Part shown: piece after piece, positions 4,427 to 5,224 of the stretch
Position numbering within the stretch: the first letter of the stretch is position 1
How the letters are laid out: every line of letters starts with the position of its first letter
NCBI GenBank assembly: GCA_937858455.1
Contig: CALLYN010000269.1
Location: 1-5,224 of the forward strand
Direction: 5' to 3'
DNA length: 5,224 bases
DNA from: an uncultured Kouleothrix sp.
Lineage (GTDB): Bacteria > Chloroflexota > Chloroflexia > Chloroflexales > Roseiflexaceae
Position numbers and translations under genes: made by a program
The notes under the pieces: model-generated
Told to the model about the DNA's origin: nothing
The model's input: the letters and a program-made list of their open reading frames with translations, nothing else
The model's database searches: none

Positions 4427-5224
4427 TTACAGCTCGGCCATCACCTTGGCGAAGGCTTCGCGCGAGGGCCGCAGCTGCTCGGGCGCCAGCTCGCTGAGCG
4501 GCGTATCGATCATCTGAATCACCTCGGGCAGCGTCTGCCGGTGCTCGTCGATATAGATCAGGCCGGTGATAAACTCGTGGTTGTTCCGCGCGCTCTCGAG
4601 CAGCTCGAGCGCGCGCCACTTGTTCGTCGGGTCGTAGCTGCGGTCGAGCTTCTTCAGCTTGATCGCCGGGCCATCGTGCATCTGCACGATCTGCTCTTCG
4701 CCCTCGTCGTACTCGACCTGCACCTCGCTGAAGCTTGGGATGAACTGGATGTCCTGAATGCGCTCTTCGTGCTCCTTGCCGTAGTCGTAGCTCTTGGTCG
4801 AGTCGTGGTGGTTGTTGAACGTGACGCACGGGCTGATGATATCGAGCACGGCGGTGCCTTTAAAGCTCATGGCGGCTTTGAGCAGCTCGCGCACCTGCTT
4901 GGCGTCGCCGGCGAACGAGCGCGCCACAAAGCCGCAGTCGGCCACGAGCGCCTCGATGCACACGTCGATCGGCGGCAGCACATTGGTGCCGGCATACTTC
5001 AGCTGCTGGCCGACATCGGCGGTGGCCGAGAACTGGCCCTTGGTGAGGCCATACACGCCGTTGTTCTCGACGATATAGACCATTGGAACATTACGGCGCA
5101 CCATGTGCTTGAACTGGCCAAGGCCAATGCTGCCGGTATCGCCGTCGCCGCTGATGCCGATCGCGAGCATGCTGCGGTTGGCCAGCACCGCGCCGGTGGT
5201 AACCGAGGGCATGCGCCCGTGCAG
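4427..5224 (-). CDS. korB: 2-oxoacid:ferredoxin oxidoreductase, beta subunit (partial at 5' end)
   Basis: Beta subunit of a CoA-dependent 2-oxoacid (2-oxoglutarate or pyruvate type) ferredoxin oxidoreductase; it carries thiamine diphosphate and normally a [4Fe-4S] cluster, working with an alpha/gamma subunit. The first visible codons read LHGR, which is internal in the family, so the N-terminus with the CxxC cluster ligands lies beyond 5224; 265 residues are visible. Counting from the first M: the thiamine diphosphate motif runs from GDGD (22-25) to NN (50-51), followed by YGLTKGQFSAT, and SPCVTFN holds C129, the expected fourth cluster ligand. A long C-terminal part of about 130 residues follows, as in the Mycobacterium-type KorA/KorB enzymes rather than the short archaeal ones. 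The alpha subunit should lie just past the right edge. The exact 2-oxoacid cannot be decided here. Ends in TAA at 4427-4429. Confidence 0.93.
   Translation of the reverse strand: MHGRMPSVTTGAVLANRSMLAIGISGDGDTGSIGLGQFKHMVRRNVPMVYIVENNGVYGLTKGQFSATADVGQQLKYAGTNVLPPIDVCIEALVADCGFVARSFAGDAKQVRELLKAAMSFKGTAVLDIISPCVTFNNHHDSTKSYDYGKEHEERIQDIQFIPSFSEVQVEYDEGEEQIVQMHDGPAIKLKKLDRSYDPTNKWRALELLESARNNHEFITGLIYIDEHRQTLPEVIQMIDTPLSELAPEQLRPSREAFAKVMAEL

Noticed and set aside
4254..4829. 191-residue minus-strand frame overlapping korB
   Set aside because: It is the alternate frame of korB, arginine/alanine-rich, and its tail is a translation of the palindromic hairpins.

Overview
The window looks like chromosomal DNA from a GC-rich bacterium, most likely a filamentous phototroph-type Chloroflexota (Chloroflexia, Roseiflexus/Kouleothrix-like). 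This is inferred from the long-form 2-oxoacid:ferredoxin oxidoreductase beta subunit, the secG next to a family-5 binding protein, and the style of the small ORF and its promoter. No marker gene fixes the taxon. Apart from one 54-residue ORF at the left end, every convincing gene is on the minus strand.

Layout, left to right. 33-295: a strong sigma-70-type promoter overlapped by repeated TAGAACA half-sites (LexA-like) drives a 54-residue protein of unknown function. 296-352: GC-rich inverted repeats with no T-tract. 374-556: a 183-bp, nearly full-length palindrome with 18-bp terminal inverted repeats and no transposase, which is a MITE-like element. 562-594: a perfect hairpin that closes both the plus-strand unit and the long minus-strand unit. 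618-2567 (minus): secG followed 6 nt later by an orphan, membrane-anchored family-5 solute-binding protein, transcribed from a near-consensus promoter at 2603-2631. 2637-4070 (minus): a GAF-GAF-GGDEF diguanylate cyclase with intact catalytic and inhibitory sites. 4071-4426: a 356-bp intergenic region with a probable promoter, a 14-bp perfect palindrome just upstream of it, and two hairpins that share the same apex. 4427-5224 (minus): the 2-oxoacid:ferredoxin oxidoreductase beta subunit, cut at its N-terminus by the window edge.

The genes serve separate jobs: central carbon metabolism (korB), c-di-GMP signalling (GGDEF protein), and protein export plus solute capture (secG and the binding protein). 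The two best-supported promoters have the same architecture: TTGCG(T/C), a 17-bp spacer and an extended -10 TGCTATA(C/A)T. I do not see a clear new multi-gene system. The items most worth following up are the small ORF with its SOS-like promoter, the 183-bp element, the single-stop junction between secG and the binding-protein gene, and the palindromic elements between korB and the cyclase.
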